Assembly: GCF_027579695.1 (NCBI RefSeq)
Contig: NC_083587.1
Span: 8,223,501 to 8,287,500 of the forward strand
Direction of reading: 5' to 3'
DNA length: 64,000 bases
Origin: Neoarius graeffei
Lineage: Eukaryota > Chordata > Actinopteri > Siluriformes > Ariidae
Part shown: positions 1 to 9,966 of the stretch, in pieces
Position numbering within the stretch: the first letter of the stretch is position 1
How the letters are laid out: every line of letters begins with the position of its first letter
Translations under genes and position numbers: made by a program
The notes under the pieces: generated by a model
Told to the model about the DNA's origin: nothing
What the model saw: only the letters and a program-made list of their open reading frames with translations
Databases searched by the model: none

Positions 1-494
1 CATCAATTACAGCATCATGGCTGCGTAGAAGAAGGGTCCGGGTACTGAACTGGCCAGCCTGCAGTCCAGATCTTTCACCCATAGAAAACATTTGGCGCTT
101 CATAAAACGGAAGATACGACAAAAAAGACCTAAGACAGTTGAGCAACTAGAATCCTACATTAGACAAGAATGGGTTAACATTCCTATCCCTAAACTTGAG
201 CAACTTGTCTCCTCAGTCCCCAGACGTTTACAGACTGTTGTAAAGAGAAAAGGGGATGTCTCACAGTGGTAAACATGGCCTTGTCCCAACTTTTTTGAGA
301 TGTGTTGTTGTCATGAAATTTAAAATCACCCAATTTTTCTCTTTAAATGATACATTTTCTCAGTTTAAACATTTGATATGTCATCTATGTTCTATTCTGA
401 ATAAAATATGGAATTTTGAAACTTCCACATCATTGCATTCCGTTTTTATTTACAATTTGTACTTTGTCCTAACTTTTTTGGAATCGGGGTTGTA
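1..494 (+). mobile_element. Tc1/mariner-like element, 3' part
   Basis: Contains the C-terminal transposase codons followed by a roughly 220-bp AT-rich tail ending GGAATCGGGGTTGTA, a terminal sequence I recognise from abundant fish DNA elements. The left end of the window cuts the element, so its other terminus and TSD cannot be seen. Confidence 0.75.
3..272 (+). CDS. Tc1/mariner transposase, C-terminal fragment
   Basis: Partial frame of 89 codons open from the window edge to TAA at 270-272. It shows the block around the third catalytic acidic residue of DD34E transposases: NWPACSPDLSPIENIW followed by basic residues. The rest of the DDE domain lies off the window. No stop or frameshift is visible in this piece. 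It would act in the nucleus as a cut-and-paste transposase, but intactness cannot be judged from a fragment. Confidence 0.75.
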   Translation, partial: SITASWLRRRRVRVLNWPACSPDLSPIENIWRFIKRKIRQKRPKTVEQLESYIRQEWVNIPIPKLEQLVSSVPRRLQTVVKRKGDVSQW

Positions 495-918
495 CCCCGA
501 AATCCAAACTTCATTAATACACCAATAAAAATGTATACCATATATACACTTCATGAATATCTTTATAATTACAAAAATAAATAAATATATACTACACACC
601 ATATATATACACACTTCCTATATCTATATAAATATATCCTCCACTTCCTATATCTATATAAATATCTATATAAATATTTAATTACAAAATAAATATATAC
701 TACATTCCATATATACACTTCACAAATATCTATATAAACATATAATTACAAAAATAAATATCTACTACATACCTATCCCTGTAAATATGAATATATAAAC
801 TATCCCCATAAATAAATACATACCATATATACTAAGTTAGTTCTAATATAACAATCAACTCTATTCTATTTATCCCTCATCATCCTCCATTGACATACTT
901 CCTCTTCTATATACTTGT
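495..918. repeat. AT-rich degenerate tandem repeat next to the LINE 3' end
   Basis: Repeated variants of CTATATAAATATATAATTACAAAAATAAATA and CACTTCCTATAT-type words over about 350 bp. No coding potential. It lies just beyond the stop codon of the minus-strand LINE and may be its 3' UTR/tail or an independent microsatellite-like expansion. Confidence 0.55.
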
Positions 919-2351
919 TTAAAAATATTTTTTGTACCTTTTTTTAAACAGATTTATATTTGCACTTTGTTTTATTTCTGTCTCCAGTCTGTTCCATAAA
1001 GTCACCCCACAGCTCGATACGCACATGTTTTTCATCTTTGTTCGAACCTTTGGTTTTTTAAAATTTAGGTCTCCCCTTAGATTATATCCCCCCTCTCTCT
1101 CACTAAACATTCCTTGTATATTTTTTGGCAATAGATTATTTCTCGCTTTATACAGTATTTGTGCTGTTCTGAATTTGACCAGATCCATAAATTTCAACAT
1201 GTGTGATTTTATGAATAGTGAGTTTGTGTGATCTCTGTATCCTGTTTTGTTTATTGTCCTTATTCCTCTTTTCTGTATTGTACATATCGGCTGCAGAGTG
1301 GTTTTGTAGGTGTTTCCCCAGACTTCGACACATTAAGTCAGATATGGCAAAAATAATGAGTAATATAGAGTATACAAAGATTTGCAATCAAGAATATGTT
1401 TTGTTTTCCACAGAATTGCCGAGCACTTTGCCAGTTTTGCTCGTATGTATCCTACATGAGGTTTCCAGCAGACTTTATGATCCAAAATCACACCAAGAAA
1501 TTTAATTTCCTGTACCATTTCTATCTTAGTATTGTCTATTATCAATTCTACATTACAATCTATTTTGTGTCTCCCAAACAACATGATCTTTGTTTTGCTT
1601 AGATTTAATGATAATTTATTTTTGTCAAATCATAGTTTTAGTTTATTTATTTCAGTTGTGATTGTCTCTAAAGTCTGCTGCAAATTCTCACCGGAACAAA
1701 AAATATTGGTGTCATCTGCAAACAAAACAAATTTCAGTACTCGCAAAATTCTACATATGTCATTAATATATAATATGAATAATTTCTGACCTAATATTGA
1801 CCCCTGTGGTACCCCGCATGTAATGTTCATGAAATGAGATTTGTGGTCACCTATCTGCACAAACTGTTGCCTGTTTCTTAGATAGCTCAACAGCCAGCTC
1901 CACCCCACTCCCCTAACATCACACTTTTCTAGTTTACTTAATAATATACTATGATCAATGGTATCGAATGCTTTTTTTAGGTCCACAAATACTCCAATTG
2001 CTATTTTTTTATTGTCTATACATTTTGTGATTTCCTCTATTAGTTCCATTAGTGCCATCGATGTTGATCTGTCCGTTCTGAATCCATATTGACTGTCTGT
2101 AAGGAGATTGTGTTTTTCAATGAATTTGTCCACTCTATCTGAAAAAAGTTTTTCGAGTATTTTGGAGAATTGGGGGAGTAAAGAAACAGGCCTGTAGTTT
2201 GTGAAATGGTGTCTATCTCCGGTTTTAAACAATGGTATCACTTTTGCAATTTTCATTTTGTCTGGAAATGTACCTGATTGAAAAGATAAATTGCAGATGT
2301 GGGTGAGTGGTTTCACAATTCCCTCAATAACTGTCTTTACTGTTAACATGT

Positions 2352-2684
2352 TGTAGCGGGTACAATGTGTGGGTGGAGCACAGAAGACGGCAGGACAGAG
2401 ATCAGGATGCAAACAATCGGCTTTTATTGCCAAACTTTTCAGTTTAACATTCAATTCAATCGCTCAGAGACTGACTCACGCGCGCACACACAGACTGTCA
2501 TCTCCTCTGGATAATCACTCCCCTCCGCTCTCACTCTCCCTCCTTAAATAGGGCACAGTTTACTGGGGAGAACACACACAAAACATAGGTTAATTATACT
2601 CAGGTGTAGCGATTCTGCCACTTACCTTCCCCAACTCCGCCCTCCTGTCACAGACCGGCGCTTGACCACGCCCCCGCTGCCACA
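2352..2684 (-). repeat. 3' LTR of Gmr1-like copy A
   Basis: 333 bp, starting TGTGGCAGCGGG and ending CGCTACA on the minus strand (TG...CA ends). Includes an AATAAA-like polyadenylation context near 2430 and a GC-rich purine/pyrimidine tract just inside (2685-2750) containing a run of nine C. Closely related to the 323-bp LTRs of the copy at 32726-37679. Confidence 0.85.
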
Positions 2685-2701
2685 TACCCCCACCGCCCGA
2701 C

Positions 2702-5415
2702 TCAGGCCGGGCGCCCGTCCGGCCCGCAGCCGACTCCCCCCCCCCCTTGACGGGAGAGGAAGTCCGCCACGACCATCTGCGCCCCCGGCCTGTGGACCAC
2801 CTTGAAGTTGAAGGGTTGGAGTGCCAGATACCAACGGATGATCCGCGCGTTGGCATCCTTCATGCGGTGGAGCCACTGGAGGGGCGCGTGGTCCGAACAG
2901 AGGGTGAAAGAGCACCCTAGCAGGTAGTAACGGAGGGCGAGGACCGCCCACTTGATCGCCAGGCACTCTTTCTCGATGGTGCTGTAGCGCCCCTCACGCA
3001 CTGACAGCTTTCGGCTGATGTATAATACTGGGCGATCCTCTCCCCCCACCTGCTGGGACAAAACGGCCCCCAGCCCTCTGTCCGACGCATCCGTCTGTAA
3101 CAAAAAAGGGAGAGAGAAGTCAGGGGAGTGCAAAAGTGGCCCCCCACACAGTGCAGCCTTTACCTCAGAGAAAGCCCGCTGGCACTGCTCCGTCCACTGG
3201 ACCGGATCTGGCGCCCCCTTTTTAGTGAGGTCAGTCAGCGGGCTGGTGACGTCCGAATAATTAGGTATAAACCTACGATAATAGCCAGCCAGCCCCAGGA
3301 ACTGTCTCACCCCCTTTTTGGTCTTGGGCCTCGGGCAGGCCGCAATCGCTGCTGTCTTATTAATTTGGGGACGCACCTGCCCGTTACCCAAGTGGAAGCC
3401 CAGATACCGTACTTCCACCCGCCCAATCGCACACTTCTTTGGGTTGGCAGTGAGCCCCACCCGCCTCAGCAACCTAAGGACGGCCCTCAGGTGTTGCAGG
3501 TGCCACTGCCAGTCATTACTATAAATGATAATGTCGTCTAAGTAAGCGGCCGCATAGGTGGCGTGGGGCCGGAGGATCCGGTCCATCAGCCGCTGAAACG
3601 TAGCGGGCGCCCCACACAGCCCAAACGGAAGTGTGACGAACTGGTGTAAGCCGAATGGTGTGGAAAAGGCCGTTTTTTCCCGGGATAATGGAGTCAAGGG
3701 GATCTGCCAATATCCCTTCATCAAATCCAGTGTCGAGTAAAAGCGAGCCGTGCCTAGTCGATCGAGCAGCTCATCAATACGAGGCATTGGGTACACGTCG
3801 AATTTAGACACCGCGTTGACTTTTCTATAGTCCACACAGAACCGGACCAAGCCATCGGCCTTGGGAACCAAGACCACCGGGCTGCTCCAGTCACTGTGGG
3901 ACTCCTTCGACAATGCCCATTTCGAGCATGGCCTGAAGTTCTTCCCGAACCACCCTTTTTTTGTGTTCGGGTAATCTATAAGGACGGCTGCGCACTACCA
4001 CCCCTGGGGGCGTCTCTATGTGGTGTTCTATGAGGTTGGTGTGATCGGGCAGGGGCGAGAACACATCCGAAAACTCGGCCTGCAACTGGGCGACCTCCGT
4101 GAGTTGGGTCGGGGAGAGGTGGTCTCCACAGGGGACCGGAGAGGTGCGAGATGCCAATGACCCTTTTTGGACCTCCGGCCCCAGCTCCGCCTTCTCCGGA
4201 ACTACCGACACCAACGCCACGGGGACCTCCTCGTTCCAGAGCTTCAGCAGATTGAGGTGGTAGATCTGTAGCACCCCCTCCCTGTCCATTCGCCTAACCT
4301 CATAGTTGACGTCCCCGACTCGCCGTGTGACCTCAAAGGGCCCTTGCCACTTGGCGATTAATTTGGAGCTCGACGTGGGCAACAGGACGAGTACCTTATC
4401 TCCCAGAGTGAACTCTCTAAGGCGCGTGCCCTTGTTGTACAGGCGGGTTTGCCGTTCTTGGGCCTGCCGCAAATTCTCCTGAGTTAAGTGGGTGAGCGTG
4501 TGGAGTTTTGCGTGCAGATCCATAATGTATTGAATTTCATTTTTGCTCTGTGAAGGTCCCTCCTCCCAATTTTCCCACAGTACATCTAAGATGCCGCGCG
4601 GCTTACGCCCATACAATAATTCAAACGGGGAGAACCCCGTGGAGGCTTGGGGGACCTCTCGCACTGCAAACAACAAGGGTTCGAGCCACTTATCCCAGTT
4701 ACGTGCGTCCTCACTTACGAATTTTTTGATAATATTCTTGAGGGTGCGGTTGAACTGTTCGACTAAACCGTCCATCTGTGGGTGATACACGCTGGTGCGG
4801 ATCGGCTTAATACCCAGTAGCCCATACAGTTCGGCCAGTGTTCGTGACATAAACAAGGTGCCTTGGTCAGTCAGAATCTCTTTCGGGATTCCGACCCGGG
4901 AGATGACATGGAAGAGGGCCTCTGCAATACTACGTGCGGAGATATTGTGAAGAGGCACCGCTTCCGGGTATCGCGTTGCATAGTCCACCAGAACCAATAT
5001 AAAGTGGTACCCTCGTGTTGACCGATCTAATGGCCCTACGAGATCCATCCCAATTCTTTCAAACGGGGTCTCGATTAATGGTAGGGGGCACAAGGGCGCT
5101 TTTGGAATGGCCGCTGGATTTACTAACTGGCATTCGCGGCATGCCGTACACCACTTACGGACGTCGCCGCGAATCCCCGGCCAATAGAATTGGGCCATTA
5201 TCCGGACGAGTGTTTTATCCTGCCCGAGGTGTCCCGCCATGGGATTAAAGTGAGCCGCCTGGAATACCAATTCCCGGCGGCTCTTTGGAATTAACAACTG
5301 GGTGACACGCTCCTTCGTCTGAGTGTCCTGCGTCACTCGGTATAACCTATCCTTTAAAATGGAAAAATAGGGGAAGGTCGGGGTGGCGTTCGGCTGGAGC
5401 GTTTGACCATCGATT
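2702..5415 (-). pseudogene. Gmr1-like pol (integrase, RT, RNase H), frameshifted
   Basis: Reading on minus: an HHCC zinc-binding region (HFNPMAGHLGQ... CTACREC), the integrase core with GMDLVG, LTDQGTLF and a QFNRTLK block, then a chromodomain-free linker, RT with AYLDDIIIYS near 3530, and RNase H with QTDASDRGLG and IEKECLA. One extra A near 3900 (GTCGAAGGAG against GTCGAGGAG in the plus-strand copy at 36130) breaks the frame just before the RT motif ESHSDWSSP. In Gmr1-like elements integrase comes before RT, unlike most Ty3 elements. Confidence 0.85.
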
Positions 5416-5583
5416 ACTCCCCTCCGCTCTCATTCTCCCTCCTTAAATAGGGCGTGGTTTACTGGGGAGAACACACACAAAACATAGGTTAATTATACTC
5501 AGGTGTAGCGATTCTGCCACTTACCTTCCCCAACTCTGCCCTCCTGTCACAGACCGGCGCTTGACCACGCCCCCGCTGCCACA
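5416..5583 (-). repeat. 5' LTR remnant of copy A
   Basis: About 168 bp matching the TGTGGCAG-side part of the 3' LTR at 2517-2684. The other half of the LTR, with the primer-binding site and gag, is deleted. Confidence 0.8.
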
Positions 5584-6059
5584 CATGTCTATATCATTCC
5601 AGTCTGCAGAGGTTTTGTTTTTACATTTTCTTACAATTTGGATAATTTCTTCCTCATCAGTTGCAGTTAGAAAAATTGTACTTGGATTTCTATCCCCCAT
5701 ATCTTCTATGTCCCCACATTGTGTTGTCTCGGGTTCCTTTATTTTTGCCGCTAAATTTGGTCCCACATTTACAAAGAATTGGTTAAAACCATTCACCACA
5801 TCCTCCATATTTTTTATGATCTTATCATTTTCAGTGTAGTACTCCAGGTAATTTGTAGTTTTGGATCCATTTCTCACAATACCATTTAGTACAGTCCATA
5901 TACCTTTAATATTGTTTTTATTTTTCTCCACTAATTTATTATAATAGTCTTTCTTACATATCCTCATAATATTAGTTAATTTATTTTTATATTTTTTATA
6001 TTTTTCCTCTGCCTCTATAGTTCGATGCTTTAAGAATTGTCTGTATAATATATTTTTCT

Positions 6060-6416
6060 GGCGGCACGGTGGTGTAGTGGTTAGCGCTGTCGCCTCACAG
6101 CAAGAAGGTCCTGGGTTCGAGCCCCGGGGCTGGCGAGGGCCTTTCTGTGTGGAGTTTGCATGTTGTCCGCGTGGGTTTCCTCCGGGTGCTCCGGTTTCCC
6201 CCACAGTCCAAAGACATGCAGGTTAGGTTAACTGGTGACTCTAAATTGACCGTAGGTGTGAGTGTGAATGGTTGTCTGTGTCTATGTGTCAGCCCTGTGA
6301 TGACCTGGCGACTTGTCCAGAGTGTACCCCGCCTTTCGCCCGTAGTCAGCTGGGATAGGCTCCAGCTTGCCTGCGACCCTGTAGAAGGATAAAGCGGCAA
6401 GAGATAATGAGATGAG
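6060..6416 (+). mobile_element. tRNA-headed SINE, copy 1
   Basis: Starts GGCGGCACGGTGGTGTAG with pol III A-box (GGTGTAGTGGTTAGC) and B-box (GGTTCGAGCCC) sequences, ends in GAGATGAGAT-type repeats. Flanked by the direct repeat ATATATTTTTCT (6048-6059, 6417-6428). It interrupts the minus-strand LINE ORF2 and is therefore younger than it. Confidence 0.9.
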
Positions 6417-7091
6417 ATATATTTTTCTTTTTGCAGGCATTTTGTAGCCCCTTGGTGACCCACAGACTATTTATATATTTATGTATATTACTGTATTTCT
6501 TTATAGGACAATTTTTATTATATAGTTCATTGAATATTATTAAAAATTCCTCATATGCTTTATCAACATCTTTTTCTTTATAAACTACATTCCAGTCCTG
6601 TATCATTAAGTCATTTTTTAGTGCAATCATGGTTTCTTCAGTTTTCACTCTTATATATTTATAATTTTTAGTATACTTTTTCTTGCTATAATTACAGTAA
6701 TATACATTAAAAATAGGTAGGTGGTCACTGATATCTGTTAATAGTAGTCCACTCTCTATATTATTTTCCAAGATATTAGTAAATATATTATCTATTATAG
6801 TGGTGCTGTGAGAAGTGATCCTGCTTGGTCTGGTAATAGTTGGATACAGTCCCATACTGAACACTGAGTTAATGAACTCTTCTGTCATTTTATATTTTTT
6901 ATGATTTAAGAGGTCGATGTTAAAATCACCACAGATGTACATGACCTTCTGTGTTGATTTTATAAACATACTTTCCATCCAATCTATAAAAACTTCTATG
7001 CTTGATCCAGGAGATCTGTATAGACCCCTTCGCATGTTTGTTAACAAACCTACCGTTGCCAGGATGCGCGCGCAGCCTGGACCCAGAAACA

Positions 7092-7378
7092 ATGGCGCTG
7101 CCCATAGACCGGCATTATGAGCTGTCAGATTATGCCAAACAATTGTCGTTACAAGATCGAGAATGCTACATAAATAAGTTAACTCTAACAAGTGGACATC
7201 GCCTACCGGATCCGCATTTAATTAAAGAGTGGACGGACGATGTTAATAAGTTCCCTGGCCAGATATATACTTGTACCTTATTGACAAGACTTCAGTGTAC
7301 ACCCACGAAAAACTTCGTGCCTACAAGTCTTTAGACGCATATGATTATGTTATGTGCGGGCATGTACAACTTGATTAA
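7092..7378 (+). pseudogene. N-terminal exon of a transposon gene of the SWIM/YqaJ-like fish family
   Basis: Begins MALPIDRHYELSDYAKQLS. The following words LTLTSGHRLPDP, then after a single-base shift near 7268 LIDKTSVYTHEKLRAYKSL and DAYDYVMCGH, match in style the N-terminal segment of the repetitive fish proteins that carry a SWIM finger and a YqaJ-type exonuclease fold. Only this first segment is present. Family assignment is from memory of the motif, not from a search. Confidence 0.5.
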
Positions 7379-7914
7379 CAATGGAACATTCATATTCATT
7401 TTGTTTTAATCAAATTATGCCAGTGATGTGATGGCAATGTGGGTTTAGCTACAACAGCAAATACCCACACTAAACAGCAATTTGCAGGAGGTAACGGCAT
7501 GAAAGGAATGATAGTGTAAAGAGTGCAGCTAAGAGAAATCAGAGCTGCGTAAAAAGCGAGAGGCAGAGAGCAGAAATGAAACTGAACGGGGCGGGAGCTA
7601 GGTTAGAGCAGTCAACGTAAGTTGGCATTTAGAGTGAGGGCACACAATTTTACCTTTCCATCCTTGCTTTAAAATTGTGATTTTCGGCATACACAAATAA
7701 TGATGGCACAAAATCTGGACTGCTTGAGTCAAGCGAGACCTCTCCTACAAACAAAACTGCATGCAAAGCTAAGTTAACATGCTAACAACATTCATTACAT
7801 TGTGCAACTATGACCCAGCTAATCAGACAAACGTTACCAAAGTATTTTGCTACATCAATAAACGAAGACTAGAAAGAATAAAAAAGAAAGATTCAATAAA
7901 TAGCCTGATCTTAC

Positions 7915-8097
7915 CTGTGATGAAGTGGGCGCTGCAAACCCGCGCATAGTGCTTTCATCCCAGTCTACATGTTTGATGGCTTGTAGCCATAGACATCGGC
8001 GATTTTTTTGGAATGGGTGAGATCCTGCTGGAATTCTGTACATTTTAACCCCATCACTGCTACGATTCTGACACCCGACAACACAACAACTAGGCAT
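7915..8097 (-). CDS. THAP-domain first exon
   Basis: Starts MPSCCVVGCQNRSS at 8097, with the Cys-x4-Cys opening of a THAP zinc finger, then KMYRIP and WLQAIKH. It ends at a GT donor (GTAAGATC on minus, from 7914). The second half of the C2CH finger (Cys-x2-His and AVPTIF-like box) is not found in the element, so this is an isolated exon. THAP fingers are the DNA-binding domains of P, Kolobok and related transposases. Confidence 0.65.
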
Positions 8098-8714
8098 TTC
8101 TGAGTCTTTTTTGGGTCCAGGCTGCGCGTGCAATTTCCGCTTTCATATGAATGACGTTTACTGCGAAGGGGTCTATATACAGCTCACTGTTATATTTTTC
8201 ATTTTTTCACAACATATTTCTACTGTAATACACTCCATCCAATCATCAACAGCTACCGTCATTTTGTTATTAATTTTATATTCCAAACTATTATCAACAT
8301 ATATTGCCACTCCCCCTCCTCTTCTGTTCTTTCTATTTATATAATTAAATTCATGCCCGTTCAGCTCAAAATCTACTCCCATCTCATCATTAACCCAAGT
8401 TTCTGATATGGCTATTATATTGAATGGAGTATTGAACTGACTGAAATATTCCTTCATTTTATGGAAATTGGCATACAGACTTCTGGTATTGAAATGAATA
8501 ATTGATATCTTATTTCCTTCTCTGGTTGTTGCATTGTATTGATTTTCAGTATAATACCGGCAGCTGATATTGATGTTGCTGAAAAGATTATTTTCCGGAT
8601 CAATATTATTTTCCATATCTTGTGTTTTATGCTCAGTATAAAGGAAAGTGTCCAGTTCTTGTGTCCAGTGTCCAGTCCTTGTGTCATGATTGTAAGTTGC
8701 TTTGATTGGCTCCC

Positions 8715-9407
8715 TCAGAATTTGTCCAGTTCCCCAATATCTCGGATGACCAGGATCTTGGCCTCTTCTGGAGATCCCTTCAGCTTTATGAAAATCTTAC
8801 AGTTTTGTGTCCAAGTGTTCTGGATTTTCCCCTGTTTCCTCAGGAGTCTCGCCTTTTTTGCAATGTCTGCATTTTTTTTGTTAAGTGCTCATTCAGAAAA
8901 ACGTCTGAGCCTTTCAGTTTCCTCCCTTGCTTTAATAGTTGCATCTTATACTTTCTGTTGGCAAATCGTATTATTACAGCCGGTTTTTCTGTGTTGCTTC
9001 TCCGTGGGAGAGGGTGACATGCTTCGATGTTAGTATTTTTTACCTCTATACCCTTGGAGTGCAGGAATGCTAACACCTGTTGCTCCACAGAGTTAGCATC
9101 CTCCTCTTTCTGCTCCTCTCCGTTTCCTCTCGCCACTGCTCCAGCATATGTCCGGGGTTTTATTTGCAGTCCGGTCACAATGATGTTGTTTACCCGGGTG
9201 TACTGCTCCAGCTCCTCCACTCGGTTCTCAAGAAAGGCAATCCTCTTTGGCTTCTCTGTGTTCTGCAGCTGCAAAGCTCTGACCTCTTCCACCAAGTCCA
9301 GGATGGTCTTCTGCTGCATCCTGACAGCAGAGATTTCTTCACCCAAAAAGTCGAGGGATTTTTTTGTCATCAATCTCCTCGACCGTAGGAGCTCTCTTCA
9401 GGGGCAT
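8715..9407 (-). pseudogene. LINE ORF1 protein, two homopolymer frameshifts
   Basis: Begins MPLKRAPTVEEIDD at ATG 9407 and ends in the motif GELDKF before TGA at 8717-8715. A heptad-like stretch (ENRVEELEQ) suggests a coiled coil. It is followed by an RNA-binding-like region of the fish LINE ORF1 type (VIIRFANRKYKMQLL, then FLNEHLTKK). The frame shifts once in a T7 run near 9360 and again in a T8 run near 8873; reading across both gives a continuous protein of about 230 residues. Both lesions are in homopolymers, so sequencing error is a real alternative to decay. Confidence 0.75.
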
Positions 9408-9770
9408 TGCATTGTTTGTTGTTACTCGGTCCGTTCCCGCGCAGCCTCTCGGCCTTCTCTCTCGCAGCCTCACTCCCGCATAACCTCTCGGTCTGCTCTC
9501 GCGCAGCCTCGCTCCCGTGCAACCTCTCGGTCCGCTCTCGTGAAGCCTCGCTCCCGCACAACCTCTCGGTCCGCTCTCGCGCAGCCTTGCTCCCGCGCAA
9601 CCTCTCGGTCCACTCTCGCACAGCCTCGCTCTCGCACAACCTCTCGGTCCGCTCTCGCGCATCCTCACTCCCGCGCAACCTCTCGGTCCGCTCTCGCGCA
9701 GCCTCGCTCCCACGCAACCTCTCGGCCTTCTCTCTCGTGTGTGTGTATATATGTATATATTTGTATGCAA
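9408..9770. repeat. 39-bp GC-rich tandem array, then TG/TA microsatellite
   Basis: About eight copies of a 39-bp unit like CTCGCGCAGCCTCGCTCCCG CGCAACCTCTCGGTCCG-(split here), from about 9440 to 9735, followed by GTGTGTGTATATATG. Because 39 is a multiple of three, open frames run through it on both strands (Ser/Arg-rich on plus, Arg/Glu/Gly-rich on minus). It sits upstream of LINE ORF1, where fish LINEs often carry 5' UTR repeats. Confidence 0.75.
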
Positions 9771-9966
9771 GTGTGGATATGAGTATGCATATGTTATAAA
9801 GTAACTTAAATCATTCTTTTCAAATGTATTTAATATTTATTAGTTGTATTAAACATTCCCCTCTGCTTTGTAAGGGCTTGGGACCTTCTAACATTACATA
9901 AATGTTATATAATGTTAGGCAGCATTAGAATGTTTTTTATTGTGTGTATATGTATACATACACGTA

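Larger units (their letters stand above)
2352..5583 (-). mobile_element. Gmr1-like Ty3 retrotransposon, copy A (internally deleted)
   Basis: Bounded by a perfect 5-bp TSD, CATGT, at 2347-2351 and 5584-5588, inserted in the LINE RT frame. On the minus strand it reads partial 5' LTR (5583-5416), integrase, RT, RNase H, then the full 3' LTR (2684-2352). Gag, protease and the first half of the 5' LTR are absent. The junction near 5416 shares the short sequence ACTC with both parents, which suggests a microhomology deletion. Integrase precedes RT, the order typical of Gmr1-like elements. Confidence 0.9.
7023..8173. mobile_element. Non-autonomous DNA element flanked by TATA, with inward-facing gene starts
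   Basis: Short TIR GACCCCTTCGC / GCGAAGGGGTC, plus a subterminal inverted match (GCGCAGCCTGGACCCA at 7067 and its complement near 8117). TATA at 7019-7022 and 8174-8177 behaves as a 4-bp TSD: removing one copy restores the endonuclease frame through the conserved YRSP motif, whereas a TA-only TSD would not. Just inside each end lies the first exon of a gene pointing inward (7092 plus, 8097 minus), so this looks like an internal-deletion derivative of a larger two-gene transposon. Confidence 0.8.
919..8616 (-). pseudogene. LINE ORF2: endonuclease plus reverse transcriptase, broken
   Basis: Starts at ATG 8616. The apurinic/apyrimidinic endonuclease domain shows the NTRSL block, ISETW and the GDFN motif with a downstream SDHLPI block. 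The RT shows YRPVSLLP, QYGFRTDRST, a VPQGS block and catalytic FADD; the C-terminal region is Cys-poor. Coding segments are 8616-8174, 7022-6417, 6059-5584 and 2351-919. Beyond the three insertions there are two nonsense codons: TGA at 1630-1632 (expected Trp) and TAA at 1333-1335 (expected Tyr in a PYLTYC context). It would nick target DNA and prime reverse transcription, but this copy is dead. Confidence 0.85.
919..9407 (-). mobile_element. Non-LTR retrotransposon (jockey superfamily, L2/CR1-like), three times interrupted
   Basis: On the minus strand the order is ORF1 (9407-8715), endonuclease (from 8616) and reverse transcriptase ending at 919. Three later elements split ORF2, and the flanking codons rejoin in frame across each: the TATA element at 7023-8173, the SINE at 6060-6416, and the Ty3 element at 2352-5583 (TSD CATGT). 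Without inserts the LINE is about 3.7 kb of coding. A GC-rich 39-bp tandem array just upstream (9408-9735) may be its 5' UTR. Clade is assigned from motif style only. Confidence 0.85.

Noticed and set aside
2590-3541. Numerous frames antisense or out of phase to Ty3 pol (also in 26.8-30.5 kb and 33.4-37.4 kb)
   Set aside because: Shadows of GC-rich pol codons; the sense frames carry the domains.
6078-6130. tRNA gene
   Set aside because: The A- and B-box sequences belong to the SINE head, repeated seven times with TSDs; no cloverleaf with a proper acceptor stem.
9440-9735. CRISPR-like array
   Set aside because: Repeat units are contiguous without unique spacers, and the genome is eukaryotic.
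9339-9782. Long Ser/Arg-rich and Arg/Glu-rich open frames on both strands
   Set aside because: The unit length of 39 bp keeps every frame open; composition is that of the repeat and there is no independent coding evidence.
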